From: Bettongia penicillata ogilbyi
Lineage: Eukaryota; Chordata; Mammalia; Diprotodontia; Potoroidae
Length of the DNA stretch: 64,000 nt
NCBI GenBank assembly: GCA_023548195.1
Contig: JAJHZJ010000496.1
Location: 5,639,001 to 5,703,000 of the forward strand
Direction of reading: 5' to 3'
In this document: positions 1 to 10,550 of the stretch, one piece after another
Layout: each line of letters starts with the position of its first letter
Numbering within the stretch: the stretch's first letter is position 1
Notes under the pieces: generated by a model
Databases searched by the model: none
What the model was told of the DNA's origin: nothing
What the model saw: only the letters and a program-made list of their open reading frames with translations
Program-made: the position numbers and the translations under genes

Positions 1-65
1 TAAAGGAAAATTATGATTTCTTGCATCATTTTTGACTTGAGTAGTTCAATTCAACAAATGGTAAA

Positions 66-200
66 AAACATATATATACATACATGTATATGTCTGCATA
101 CATGTATGTATTGATAATTGTATATATATAAAATCTCTGCATGTATATATGTATATACATATAAGTACATCAGTGTTCATATGTATGTGTGTGGGGGGGG
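66..200. repeat. AT-rich alternating purine-pyrimidine tract
   Basis: Imperfect (TA)n/(CATA)n/(TGTA)n sequence ending in a TG run and nine consecutive G at about 192-200. The short open frame over it is a composition artefact. Confidence 0.85.
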
Positions 201-214
201 GTATAATGACTATA

Positions 215-530
215 ACAACATAAATTGGAAACAATCCACAAAAAATTAAAGTGAATATTGTGAAATTCTAAAGAATGAACATGACTCCAAAGATGATCTA
301 TGAATAGACAACCCCATCCTGCCCCTTTGCAGAGGTGAGAGGTCATGAATGTGGTACATTGAAGAATATTTTTGGATTTTTTCAAAGCATTTGAAAGTTT
401 TGCTGATTTTTTCCCTCTTTTTTCTTTTTATTATTTATTATATGGGATAACTCTCTAGGAATGAGGTAGGAGAGGAATGATGAGGAAAATTGTGATGATT
501 TTAAAAAATAAATCAATATCATTTATTTTA
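215..530 (+). mobile_element. LINE 3'-UTR-like fragment (family unassigned)
   Basis: Reads as a degraded non-coding 3' region: T-rich stretch, a GGGATAACTCTCTAGG-like block, and a terminal AAAATAAATCAATATC-like end. The copy at 29215-29725 has a related end (AAAATACCAATAAAAG). I take both as ends of an L1-lineage or similar LINE; the family was not established. Confidence 0.35.
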
Positions 531-586
531 GATATATGTATGTGTGTGTATATACACACATATGCATGTGTATGAAAGAAGGAAGG

Positions 587-681
587 AAACAGAATTTGAA
601 TACCTACTATGTACCTGGCATTGCTTTAAGTACTTTACAAATATTAATTCATTTGACAACAACCCTCGGAGGTAGGGACTT
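587..681 (-). mobile_element. MIR-type SINE, 3' half
   Basis: Antisense MIR/CORE tail: TACCTACTATGTACCTGGCA, then TACTTTACAAATATTA and CAACAACCCTCGGAGGTAGG. Interrupted on its right by the CA repeat. Confidence 0.75.
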
Positions 682-686
682 CAACT

Positions 687-713
687 ACACACACACACAC
701 ACACACACACACA
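687..713. repeat. (AC)n microsatellite
   Basis: About 13 perfect AC units placed inside the decayed SINE. Confidence 0.95.
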
Positions 714-734
714 AATGTCTCCCCATTAAAATGT

Positions 735-808
735 AAGATCATTATGAATGGAGATTATTTCCTTCTTTGTACTTATATCTCCAGTGACTAGCATATAGTA
801 GGTACTTA
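735..808 (+). mobile_element. L2/MIR-type 3' end
   Basis: TTCTTTGTACTTATATCTCC and GCATATAGTAGGTACTTAA fit the common L2/MIR terminal segment (GCACATAGTAGGTGCTTAA). Confidence 0.45.
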
Positions 809-814
809 ACCTTG

Positions 815-1095
815 TTACTCAAGGGATTGTTTAAGAGTCTACAATGTATCAGGCACTCTGCTAGAGACTGGGGATATTAAACCAAAAAATAAAAAGTCTT
901 TGCCCTCTACTAATTGACACTCTATTTTGGGGGCAGTCACATACAGACAGATAAGCAAATAGAAGGTCATTTGGAGTTAAAGCAGGGGATAAAAATTGGA
1001 GGAATGGCTCCTGTGGGATATTGCACTTGAGCTGAGCCTTGAATGGAGCTAGAGATTTCATGATGGAGAGGGAAAGAGGGAAAGACAACCTGCTA
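815..1095 (-). mobile_element. L2 LINE 3' fragment
   Basis: Antisense of the L2 3' end: an altered CAGGCACTCTGCTAGAGACT block, TTTGCCCTCTACTAATTGAC, then GAGCTGAGCCTTGAATGGA (the antisense of the L2 TCAAGKYCAGCT region). It shares several private differences with the copy at 3085-3290. Confidence 0.65.
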
Positions 1096-2017
1096 TAGAG
1101 TATAATCAGTCAAACAGACTTTGGGGAACATGGATTCAAATCTTGCTGCCAGAAAATACTAATGGACTGATGCTGAAGTGCTAACAACCTTTCAGTGCAC
1201 CAGGCAACTCTCTAAGATGATAAATTATGACAAGTTGCCCAGTCTGCAAGAGAAATTGGTATGTATGTGCATGCACGCGTGTATATATAGATAGATGCCA
1301 AACCTTCTACGTGTATTTAAGGAATTCTGCTGAATGCTACACATTTTCTGGTCTATAGAGTTATGCCTGTTAATTAATAACTTTTAGCCTTGGAAATATA
1401 GCTAGTATTTCTCCCCAGGCTTGTTAACATGTGAATCTACAGATGTTCACAGGGTTGGCTTCCCCTTACTGAGAATTTCCCTTGATTTATAGTTATTCAC
1501 TTGTATAGTCCATTGGGTACCATGATGCACTTCCCTCTAGTTTTCTCCTGGCTTGTTTGTATCCCAGAGCTTCTGGTGAGCTATCACATGCACTCTTTTC
1601 ACTTACATGTTTTTGTTCTGTCTAGAATAAACACCATATGATCCTTCATGGAAAAAGTCCATTTTCTTTCTTTGAGGTTAGATATTCATTATGGGTTTTT
1701 AGTTCAGAGACCCAGTAGAAAAAAAATAGAGATCTCTATTCCATGGTTAAATATGTGGTTCAATTCAAACCAGATTTTTTAAAACAAATATACCAATATG
1801 TTAGGCATTTGATGTGCTTCCATATTTTAATGGGTCTGTTATCTCTTCCATGTGTATACTCCCTTCAGTGGTACAGATTGCAACTCAACTATGCCTTTGC
1901 AGGTATGATATTTTTTTTCCATTTTCTCCTTGGAATCCTCTATAAGCAGTCCACTTAATCTGCTGGGCCTTCCTCTGCATCTCTTAACATTATGAAGGTA
2001 CCAGAGCAGCATTTACA
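1096..2017. other. No gene or recognised repeat
   Basis: About 900 bp of ordinary AT-rich sequence. A short (TG/TA) tract lies at 1262-1292. The longest open frame (1743-1958) has no family resemblance and unremarkable composition. I see no splice-flanked exon I can defend. Confidence 0.5.
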
Positions 2018-2599
2018 TGTGCTCTCCCTTGTTCCAACCACATGCCCTAGCAAGCACCCTGGCATACACAGGAGGACCTGCTGCACAAATTCTTAAATCC
2101 ACTTTTCTAAAAGGAAAGCAACTTTGGGGGAGTCAACAATCTTCTTTAATTACATTCACCACCAGAGAAAATACAAGCAGAGGAAATAAAGACCAACAGA
2201 CAAGGCTTCCAACTGTCTGACCATAAGCAATACATACATCGCAGATCAACAGACAGATCCAACTGCCTGACCATTGTATACATATAGAGTTACCAGTGAG
2301 AGAAGTACCAGCATCTAGGTTTTAAAGTGGGGAGAGGTGGTAATTAATGGCTACCCAGTGTCTCATCTGGTCATATCACACAAATGGTCTTCCCAAGAGT
2401 AAGCCCCCAAAGCAAAACCTCACCTCAGAGTATACACACACTTTTCAGAGCTGGAGGGCACGATCCTTGTGACCCAGTGCCTCATTAACAATTTAAAAAG
2501 GTGTGAGCCTTCCTACAAAACAAGCCTCCCCTGATCAAGCTTCCCCAATGGACTACACATGAGGCCTATTAATGGGTAGGGGAAGATTTTTAACTCTCA
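2018..2599 (-). mobile_element. Probable solo LTR of an endogenous retrovirus
   Basis: Read on the minus strand the 582-bp segment starts TGAGAGTTAAAAATC and ends GGGAGAGCACA, so it has TG...CA ends. It is flanked by TTACA (2013-2017) and TTACC (2600-2604), a possible 5-bp target duplication with one change. A minus-strand ATTAAA at 2143-2148 lies about 125 bp from the 3' end, as a poly(A) signal would. No gag, pol or env sequence adjoins it. Boundaries are inferred by eye; the retroviral class is not assigned. Confidence 0.45.
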
Positions 2600-2769
2600 T
2601 TACCACTACACCAGCCTAGATTCTTTTATAGCTTCTCATCTCCTTGAAGATAACATTTAAAACAGTTTTCTCTCATATATTTCATGATAATAATATGTGT
2701 CTTTATACCTGCTGTGTATCTTCCATTGTCCTTTGGACAAAGGTTTGATCCTTTAGCATCTGTGGGGTC

Positions 2770-2955
2770 AAAAGCTTTAACCTGGCATGAGGGCATCAAG
2801 TCCAATGCCCTCGTTTTTTACAGATGAGGAAAATGAGCCAGAGAGAGGCCAAATGACTCTCCCAGGGATGCATAACTGCTTTGAGTCTAAGACACTTTGA
2901 ACTCACGTCTTCCTAATTCCAAGTCCAGGGCCTTATCCACCACACCAGGCTGACC
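2770..2955 (-). mobile_element. MIR-type SINE
   Basis: Antisense CORE block: TTTTTTACAGATGAGGAAAA, CCAGAGAGAGGCCAAATGAC, TTTGAACTCACGTCTTCC and CTTATCCACCACACCAGGCT. Confidence 0.85.
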
Positions 2956-3084
2956 ATGATATCGGGTATCCTCAGCCATAGAATAATATTGGAAGCACAT
3001 AAGAAATGAAAAGGTGCTTTGTTAATTAGGTTGAGGAAGAAATTTTAGTTTACTGAAAGCTCTTCATGAGTTCCCAGATGTTGT

Positions 3085-3290
3085 TGAACCAGACACTCTG
3101 CTAGAGACTGGAGATATTAAGCCAAAAAAGTAAAAAGTCCTTGCCCTCCAGTAACTGACATGTTCTGACAGAGAAATAAACAAATGGAAGGTCATTTGGA
3201 GTTGGAAAAGGGGATACAGCCTATTAAGGGACAGAGATGGGAAGAGGTATATTTTGAGGAGAAAGAAGATAATCAGGAGTTACAGGAGTT
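3085..3290 (-). mobile_element. L2 LINE 3' fragment
   Basis: Closely resembles 841-1000: CACTCTGCTAGAGACTGG, then CCTTGCCCTCCAGTAACTGA and GGAAGGTCATTTGGAGTTGG. Either the same L2 subfamily or a local duplication. Confidence 0.6.
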
Positions 3291-3389
3291 TTTAAAATCA
3301 TAATGAGACTTTGTCAAAATGGGCAAATAGGATTAAGCAGGTACTTGCTAACATATCTGCCTCTAAAATAAGTGGAACTAGGAGATGAA

Positions 3390-3905
3390 GCCTGTCATCA
3401 TCCATCACCATCATCATCGTCATCAATCACAACAACAAATATTCATATAGTAACTTTTCTCTGCCAGGAACTATGCTAAGTGCTTTATAAATATCTTAAT
3501 TTTATCCTTGCAGCAACCATTGAGGTAGGTATTATCATCATCACCATTTCACAGATGAAATTGTTCTTCATTTGTTTTCGTTCATATCTGACTCCTCATG
3601 ACCGTATTTGGGCTTTTATTGGCAAAGATACTGGGGTGGTTTCCATTTCCTTTCCAGTTCATTTTATAGCTGTAAAAATGTTGCAAACAGGATCAAATGA
3701 CTTGCCCAGGGTCACACAGTTCATTTTGAATTCAGGAAGATTTATCTTCCTGACTCCAGGGTCAGCATTCTATCCATATAGACAAGAGAAACTGACTCAC
3801 ATAGAGATTAAGTAATTTGCCCAGAGTCACACAGTAAGTGTCTTAGGCCAGATTTGAACTCAGGCCTCTCTTTCTGTCTCTAGATGCAGCAGCCTATCTA
3901 TGTCA
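3390..3905 (-). mobile_element. MIR-type SINE split by a second SINE
   Basis: Left part (about 3435-3557) has the antisense MIR tail and TTCACAGATGAAATTG; right part (about 3786-3905) resumes with GAAACTGACTCACATAGAGA, TTGCCCAGAGTCACACAG and TTTGAACTCAGGCC. Joined, the halves give one MIR. A short (CATCAT)n tract precedes it at 3398-3426. Confidence 0.75.
3558..3785 (-). mobile_element. Long-tailed marsupial SINE nested in a MIR
   Basis: Antisense tail TCATATCTGACTCCTCATGA and GGCAAAGATACTGGGGTGGT, then CORE and tRNA-like head ending GCATTCTATCCATATAG. It separates the two halves of the flanking MIR, so it inserted later. Confidence 0.8.
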
Positions 3906-4206
3906 CTTTTCTGACCTTCCCTTCCTTCAACTCTAAAATGTGAGGGTTAGACTGGATGGCCCCTTGGGGATCTTCCAACTCTAAATCCATGGGATATGAG
4001 TTGTTCCCTTAGTAGGCACCTCATTTCCCATCACCTTGCACAAGTCATATTCTATGTCTATAAGGCTCTCCCTCCTCACTTCAGCCTCTGATTCCCTGGA
4101 TTCCCTCAAGCCTTAGCTCTGCTGCCACCTCCTAGAAGAAGCAATTCCTCAGTTCCATGGTCCTTCACAGTCTCCTTCTCTTCAAATTACCATGTATATT
4201 CTTTAG

Positions 4207-4735
4207 TCAATCAGTAGGTCAATACACATTTATTAGGTACCTACTGTATGTCAAGCATTGTGATAAGAGCAAAAAATATGAAGAAAATTAATTAAAAATA
4301 GTGCCACTTTTCAAGGAGCACCAAAGTTTAATAGGAGACACAGCATGTAAACAATGATAATTATCCCTTCCCCATTGCTGAGTAGGTAGGGGCACAGTGC
4401 CCCTTGTGATCTGGAAAACTTGCCTAAAATTTGTTGGCTCTCCCTTGGTACCAGGGGAAAAAATCTGAAGTAGGAAAAAAATAAATTATGTTGATATTAT
4501 CTAAACCCTGTACATTTATAGTTTTGCATTTCTGAGTTTCTAAACCTTTTCCGTGTCATCTCCTGGCCTTTGCATGTCTTCCGAGGGTTTCACAAAATTC
4601 TCCAAAACTTCCCATTTAATTTCTTATTCCCACTTGTGATATAATGAAACCACCATGGGGAATTCTGTCGCAATGGGGAAGCGATAACTATACATACAAA
4701 CAAGCTACTAGGAAACAATCAGCAGGCGGAAGATA
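4207..4735 (-). mobile_element. L2 LINE fragment, itself interrupted
   Basis: Left 4207-4366: TTATTAGGTACCTACTGTAT, GTCAAGCATTGTGATAAGAG. Right 4682-4735: ACATACAAACAAGCTACTAG, GGAAACAATCAGCAGGCGGA. The gap is the small DNA transposon at 4367-4681. Confidence 0.6.
4367..4681. mobile_element. Small non-autonomous DNA transposon with terminal inverted repeats
   Basis: The 315-bp segment begins CTTCCCCATTGC and ends GCAATGGGGAAG, a perfect 12-bp terminal inverted repeat. It interrupts an L2 copy. Flanks GATAATTAT (left) and GATAACTAT (right) look like a decayed target duplication but are not perfectly abutting. No open reading frame of note. Superfamily not assigned. Confidence 0.65.
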
Positions 4736-4899
4736 TGTAACTGTGTTTACATGTTTATGTCTCAGTAGAATGGCAACTGCTTGAAGGCACAGACTTGTTT
4801 CCTTTTAGTCACTGAATCCCTAGTACCTGCTGTGATTCCTGAAACATAAAGCGAATGATTTTTTGAACAGGATTATAAGAGGAGCTGAGGCTGTATGTT

Positions 4900-4972
4900 T
4901 CAGAGAAAACATTGATAGAGGAACTTTCCTCACCTGGAAATTCTTTATAACAATGAAATCATAGACTTAGGT
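4900..4972 (+). mobile_element. SINE 3'-tail fragment
   Basis: CTTTCCTCACCTGGAAATTC and AACAATGAAATCATAGACTT match the tail seen at 6230-6290 and 7480-7535. Confidence 0.5.
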
Positions 4973-4986
4973 CCTATCTCTTTTAA

Positions 4987-4987
<1 letters not shown>

Positions 4988-5020
<33 letters not shown>
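4988..5020. repeat. (TG)n microsatellite
   Basis: About 16 perfect TG units. Confidence 0.95.
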
Positions 5021-5024
<4 letters not shown>

Positions 5025-6049
5025 TATGGATACCAATCACATTCCATAAAGCCTAAACAGTCCTCAAGTGTTTTTTTTAATACGCATAACATGAAATTAA
5101 TAGAGTTACAACGGAACTTAATTATATTAAAATAAAGTTGTTTTTTTTAAGTGCATGGGCTTCAGTTTAAAAACTCTTGCCTTAAATGAAGACTAGTTTT
5201 AATTCTGACACCAAATGATCTGAGTGAGAAGTGGGAAAAACAAGTGTAGTCAAACATCTGGAGGTCAAAATCAACAGGGAAATTAATTGAAACACAGTAT
5301 GCCTGCAATTCCACATCTGTAAAATGGAAATAAAATATCATCCAGCCTGAACTCCCCCTTTGTGGAGAAGCTATGGAGATTAATTAGAGAAGTCACAAAG
5401 AGGCTTTGGACACTCCAATTCCACTCTTTAAATAAGCTCAGGAAAAGGCGGGGATATTATTATTGAAGGATGACCACTCCAATTCACATCTCTCTCTCCT
5501 GACACAATGCCATTTCAGTGATATTTGCTGAAGCTCCTCTATTCTGCTCACTGCACAGCATGGTTATGACACTGATTAACTGCCCTGATGTAGAAGCAGA
5601 ATATGCTTTACATCTTCAGTGGTATCGAAAAGTGGTCCTGAAATGTCATTTGTGGCTCTAGCTTCTCCATTAAAATGATAAATTCAAACATCAGAGAGCC
5701 AGATTGAATTGATTTGGAAGTCTTTATTTATCAACCTACCACATCTTAGAGATTAAAGATAGAAGGATCCGAGATTTTTTTCCTTGATTTTTGGACCTTT
5801 ATTCTTTTAAAGGCTATTTTTGTACTTCTAAAAAATAAGCACAAGTTATGCAGTCTGCATTTTGATCCTTCCTTCCAGGCTTATGCCTACATCTTTTTAT
5901 AGTGTCTCCCTCAATGGAGCTTCCTTTAGGGGAAGTGGGAAATCTCCCACTTTCAAGTGCCATTGATGTTGGAGGGTATGCAATTCAAGATGGAATGAGT
6001 CAAGACGGATGTATATTTGGATTATCTTTATGTTTAATAACTCAGAGAG
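5021..6049. other. No gene or confidently assigned repeat
   Basis: About 1 kb. Contains T-homopolymers near 5072 and 5142 and a MIR-like trace near 5310-5340. 5560-5750 has ordinary-complexity sequence with no recognisable family. The open frame 5902-6093 has no motif. Confidence 0.5.
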
Positions 6050-6292
6050 AGAGGTATGTGGCAGAGTGGATAGAATGTTTGCCTAAGAATTAAGAAGACC
6101 TGAGTTTAGGTCCCACTTGTGGTACATACTAGGCATATACGCTTAGACAAGTATCTTAGCATATCGCTATTCTAGGGTATTATATGACTAAGTTACAAAG
6201 AAGGTGTCAGCACACATCAGTAAGAAGGAGTTTCCTCAACCAGGAATTCCCCATACCAATAAAATCATACATCTAATCTCAGTCCCTATACA
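6050..6292 (+). mobile_element. tRNA-derived marsupial SINE
   Basis: Head GGCAGAGTGGATAGAATG, CORE AAGAAGACCTGAGTTTAGGT, then TTACAAAGAAGGTGTCAGCA and a tail AGGAATTCCCCATACCAATA. Confidence 0.75.
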
Positions 6293-6411
6293 TATCTCAC
6301 AAGTGTCTTTTTTTAAGAAAATGTGTTTTAAAGCATTTTCCTTAATAATAAAAAATATAAATCAATGCAAATCAGCAAGCATGTATAAGGAACACACAAT
6401 ACAGTGCAGGG

Positions 6412-6668
6412 GTGGCTAGGTGGTACAGTGGATAGAGCACTGGACTTTGAATCGGGAAGAATCATCTTCATGAAGTTAAGTCCAGCCTCAGATCCTTACT
6501 AGCTCTGTGACCTTGGGCAAGTCAAATTAATCTTGTTTGGTTTTGTTTCTTATATATAAAATCAACTGGAAATGAAAATGACAAATCACCTCAGTATCTC
6601 TGCCAAGAAAACTCTAAATAGGGTCACAGAGAGTCAGACATGGCTGAAAAACAACTTAACAGCAAAAG
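6412..6668 (+). mobile_element. Long-tailed marsupial SINE, near full length
   Basis: Head GGCTAGGTGGTACAGTGGAT, CORE TAGCTCTGTGACCTTGGGCA, tail TATCTCTGCCAAGAAAACTC and AGAGTCAGACATGGCTGAA. Complete from box A-like head to tail, about 257 bp. Confidence 0.9.
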
Positions 6669-7200
6669 CATAATGAGAAAAAGTGATAAGAATCAGCGGG
6701 CAATCCATATGCTCCACTAGCATTCATACAATGTCAAGAAATTTCTAATACTACTCTTCAACACATTTCCAAAGTCTTGTAGAGGTCATAAGGTAGGACA
6801 TGGAGAAGAATTTAACAAGCACAGAAATAGTGGATGGTAGTGGATGGGGTGGGATGTGCACTGATAGAGAGAGTAACTACATTAATGAGATTTCAGATCC
6901 ATGTAAGTATCCACAGCTGTTGCCAGGAACGGTGCTAAATTCTAGAGATGGAGAGGAAAAAAAATATATTATATATATATATATCACTGGCCACAAGAAA
7001 ATTATATCCTACTAGGATAATAGGAAATGTACTTAGCTCAATAATATGATGGAATTATGATTTCTTCAATAGGGTAACACCCTCCAACAGTACAGATTAT
7101 AAGCCACCCATTGCTTCTTTCCTTATGTGACTCTTGTCCATTATTCTAACATCTTCCTGAGGGTCCATCTGAAATGACTGATGTCTTTTTCATATATTCT
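6669..7200. other. Mixed AT-rich sequence with L2 trace and (TA)n
   Basis: A weak antisense L2 terminus (TTGCCAGGAACGGTGCTAAA) lies at about 6918-6955, followed by a (TA)n tract at 6961-6983. Nothing else is recognised. Confidence 0.5.
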
Positions 7201-7204
7201 AACA

Positions 7205-7450
7205 GGTAGGTGTTGTAGTGTTGGACTTGAATGAGGAAGACCTGAAGTCAAATCCACACTCAGGCAGTTATTAACTGTGAGACCCTGGGCAAGTCACTTG
7301 ACCTTTGCCCACCTCAAATTTGTTTGTTTTGTCTAGAAAAAAAAATGGTATAATAATGGCTCCTACTTCCCAAGGTTGTTGTGAAAATAAAAGGGGATGA
7401 TGTTTGTAAAGAGCTTTGTGAATGGAAAAGTTCTACAGAAATGCCAGTTA
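7205..7450 (+). mobile_element. MIR-type SINE
   Basis: AGGAAGACCTGAAGTCAAAT, GAGACCCTGGGCAAGTCACT, then the MIR tail CCAAGGTTGTTGTGAAAATA and GTAAAGAGCTTTGTGAA. Confidence 0.85.
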
Positions 7451-7464
7451 TCGATAGCAGGTGA

Positions 7465-7538
7465 TAATGAGTATTGATTCAGGGAATTTGCTCCCTAGGA
7501 ATTTCCCATACCAAAAATCATAATTCTGGTCCAAAAGA
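7465..7538 (+). mobile_element. SINE 3'-tail fragment
   Basis: GCTCCCTAGGAATTTCCCAT and ACCAAAAATCATAATTCTGG match the tail of the SINE at 6050-6292. Confidence 0.45.
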
Positions 7539-7607
7539 GTCATGTGCTACAACATAGTATATGTTGTGAAAACTTTCTAAGGAGAAGAGCCACTTTTCCA
7601 AATATTT

Positions 7608-7825
7608 AGACTTGATGTCAGGAAAACTCAGTAGTTATAAGTATGGAAAAAATGGAGATGATTGCCTTAGGAGAAAATGGCTCCTAACTCTCCCTCAGTG
7701 GAGTTCCTTAAACAAAGACTGCAAGACCATTTCCAGGTCTGTGTTATAGTAGGGATTTCCCTTTGGGATATAGTTAGACTTCATAGTCCCATTCACCTCC
7801 AAGAGTCTAATTATTCTACAGTGAT
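7608..7825 (+). mobile_element. L3/CR1-type LINE 3' fragment
   Basis: ACTTGATGTCAGGAAAACTC, TCAGTGGAGTTCCTTAAACA and TGCAAGACCATTTCCAGGT follow the sense order of the L3 3' region (aggaaaacttcc ... ggaggtcttcaa ... ggatgaccactt). Confidence 0.6.
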
Positions 7826-7924
7826 GGATCTGGCGTCTTCTGGATATAGCTACTTTGCCAATGATACAAACCAGGATCTGTACATTCCTACCTGTCCTGT
7901 GCTTAGTGAAAGGGAGTAGGGAGA

Positions 7925-8400
7925 GATATCAAATTCCTTCTTTCCCCTTACACTGGTAAGGGATAACCCTTGCCCAGAAGGAGTTAACAATCCATTTGGA
8001 GAGATGACATAAAACGATTAGGAAACATTATGTACCTTAAAATATCCCATATTATGTAGTTCCAAATGATTCAGTAGAGACAGTTAGAAACTCAAACAGC
8101 ATGGGGTTGGGGGGGGAGGGGTGTTAATTGTAACTTTTGCAATGGACAGAGATTCCCTAAAACAAATTCATTCTTGATGGTTTGCACAGTGCTTTGAATT
8201 GAAGATAATTCAATACACATCATATACTATCAACTATGCAAGGTGCTTTGCTTAGAGCTAGTGATACAAAATGGAAAAACCAAGAAAGAAGAGTGAAGAG
8301 GCAACTGCCACCCTCCTCAAGTAGCAAAACCTTTAATTGGATGGGGTAAGACTGGCACACAGTGAAGGATAATCAAAGATAGAATATGGGCATAGACCAT
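7925..8400 (-). mobile_element. Degraded L2-type fragments
   Basis: CTTGCCCAGAAGGAGTTAAC and AATCCATTTGGAGAGATGAC, then ACTATGCAAGGTGCTTTGCT and AGCTAGTGATACAAAATGG recall the antisense L2 3' end. At least two pieces; poor preservation. A G-run lies at 8109-8120. Confidence 0.4.
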
Positions 8401-8402
8401 AC

Positions 8403-8540
8403 ATAAAGAGAGAAGAAAAAAGGCGGGAGGTAAAGAAAGAAGGAGGGAAGGAAAGAAAGAGAGAAGGAGAGAGAGGGAGATAGGAGGGAAACACATAACC
8501 ACAAACACAGAGACACAGAGAGAGAGAAAGAGAGTGAGAT
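8403..8540. repeat. Polypurine (GAAA/GAGA)n tract
   Basis: Almost purely A and G on the plus strand over about 135 bp. It creates a pyrimidine-coded Leu/Ser-rich frame on the minus strand that is not a gene. Confidence 0.9.
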
Positions 8541-8699
8541 AGAGATCATGAGATCATTTTCAGACTTCCAGTGGTGTGTGGTTGAGATGATTACTAAGAT
8601 AGAGCTGTTTTCATGGAACCATTAAATGCTCAAGGTGGATTTACAGCTAAGACTGCCTTCTATTTTCTCTGTAGGCATCTTGTATGTTCCTATTTATAT

Positions 8700-8826
8700 A
8701 GAGACTGTCTCTCCCATTAGAGTATAAGCTCCTTGTAGGTGGGGACTGACTTTGCTTTCTTTTACCCCTAGCACTTAGCACAGAATTTGGTAAGTTTTAT
8801 TAAGTGCTTGTGGTTTGATTGATTGA
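8700..8826 (+). mobile_element. L2 LINE 3' end
   Basis: CTCCCATTAGAGTATAAGCT, CCTTGTAGGTGGGGACTGAC, ACCCCTAGCACTTAGCACAG and a terminal TTGATTGATTGA: the canonical L2 terminus. Confidence 0.85.
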
Positions 8827-9390
8827 ATAGAGAGCAGGAAGATCTGGAACAGTGTTCTGCATGTTCTAGAAAGCATCTCATTGGGATTATGACTGAAGAA
8901 AGAAAAAAAAAAGTTAAGAAAATCCAAGTAGCCATTCCAGGTCCTTTGATTAGGACAGTGTTGTATTCTTGTACTCCAATTGCCTAAAATAGGTAAATCA
9001 ATTTCAGCTTCTTCACTGAAATCTTGTAGAACCCACATTTGCCCAGAGCAACTTTTTATAGTGGTGTTATAAATCGCCAGTAATGGGGTTTATAATAGTA
9101 ACAGTGACAGACCTCCTTCACTGAAGCACAGCAGTGGTGGGTGCCGCTCTGATAAAGAAACACTTTTCAGCTTGCCAGAGGCTCTCATCTCTATCTTTAT
9201 ATTTCTCTTTCCCTCTCTATTTTTAAATTAGATGGTACAAAGATCAGCCAAAAGATTTCAACATGATGTTAAGGAAACTCATTTTGTTTTTTCCCTTTTT
9301 CATGAGTATTTGGGTCAATGTATTAATACTTTTTTTTGGTATATTACAGGAGTCAAGAAATTCCTGCATTTCAACCTTATCAACTTGCTG
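8827..9390. other. No gene or recognised repeat
   Basis: A poly(A) run at about 8903-8912 and short open frames on both strands without motifs. Nothing supportable. Confidence 0.5.
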
Positions 9391-9494
9391 GGAAAGAAGG
9401 AAGGAAGGAAAGGAAAGGAGAGGAGAGGGGCAAGGAGGGGAGGGGAGGGGAAGGAAGGGGAGAGAAGGAGAGGAGAGGAGGAAAGAAGGAAAGC
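9391..9494. repeat. Polypurine (GGAAG/GGAGA)n tract
   Basis: Pure A/G over most of 100 bp. Overlapping open frames on both strands here are composition artefacts. Confidence 0.92.
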
Positions 9495-10353
9495 AATTCT
9501 TAACCATTAAAGCTACCTTGAATTGAAATGGGCCACTTAAGAAAGTAATAGGCTTTTCCTAACGGATGGTCTTCAAACAGTTGCTAGATAACCATTTAAG
9601 GTGGAGGACCTAGAGGAGATTCTTGTTTATTTGGGCTTATTTGATGGCCACTAATGTTCCTTCTGATTCTGGGATTCTAATTTGGTTTAAATTTCCCCAC
9701 TTGACTTGTCTCTATGATTTTTGGTTTCTCAAAATTGTTAGGAATACACATCCTTGGGAAATACTGCTTTCATTAACAAACATATGTTCTATCCATTTAG
9801 GGTAAAAGATTGTATATAATTTGCTAAAGATATCAAGCTAGATCTTCCACAATTCAGCTCATAGTAACACCATTGATGTTGTAATAATTATCTCTTCCTT
9901 TAATTTACATATCCCCCATTCAGGTTTAGAATAGAGTGTAAATAATTCCCAAACTCCCAGGGATGCTATAAATATTTGGAAGTAGATGCTTCATGCTAGT
10001 TTATTTGATGCCTCACCCAATGAGGCCTTATGTTTCAACTGGGCCAGGCCACATTTTTCACAAATTAGCTAGTCTATTAGCTTCTCATAGAGCATGAGTA
10101 AAGGGATTGTACATATGGTCTTCTTCTTTTCGTCGAAGAATGCATTTTCCTTCCATTAACAAATTTGTTCAGTGGTAAACTTCTATCAAGCACGGTTTTT
10201 CATTCTTGTAAGAGAGCTCCCCCCATTCCACTCACCAGAAGGACCATTTAACATGTTCTTGCTTTAAATAGGCTGCTTGCTCGTGGATGTTTTCTAGAAT
10301 GCATAATGATTCTGATTTAGGTACTTGCAAATTTTTTGGTCTTAAAATTCGTT
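9495..10353. other. No gene or recognised repeat
   Basis: About 860 bp of single-copy-looking sequence; open frame 9623-9805 shows no motif. Confidence 0.5.
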
Positions 10354-10550
10354 CACATTCTTAAAAATTATTGTGGATCCTCAAAAAACATTTTTGTTTA
10401 TGTTGATTATATTTATCAATATCCACTGCATTAGAAATTTACCTATCCTAGTATTACTATAAAATACTTTTGACCTCAAAGATCCCCTGAAGGAATAGTA
10501 GGGACCCCCAGGGGTCATTGGACTATACTCTTAAAACTGCTGTAGTATGG
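10354..10550 (+). mobile_element. hAT-type DNA transposon fragment
   Basis: TTAAAAATTATTGTGGATCC, TTTTTGTTTATGTTGATTAT and GCATTAGAAATTTACC follow the internal end of the mammalian Zaphod/MER-like hAT repeats (ttaaaaattattgaggacc ... gtttatgtgggttatat). The related element at 45613-45984 is more complete. Confidence 0.5.

Larger units (their letters stand above)
4040..4860 (+). mobile_element. L2 LINE 3' end, interrupted
   Basis: Left part 4040-4205 reads as the sense L2 segment before the terminus (TCCCTCAAGCCTTAGCTCTG, GCCACCTCCTAGAAGAAGC). Right part about 4736-4860 resumes with GCAACTGCTTGAAGGCACAG and AATCCCTAGTACCTGC. An antisense L2 copy sits between them. Confidence 0.6.

Noticed and set aside
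9232..9526. Overlapping frames on both strands
   Set aside because: They exist because a stop-poor polypurine tract crosses them; composition artefact.
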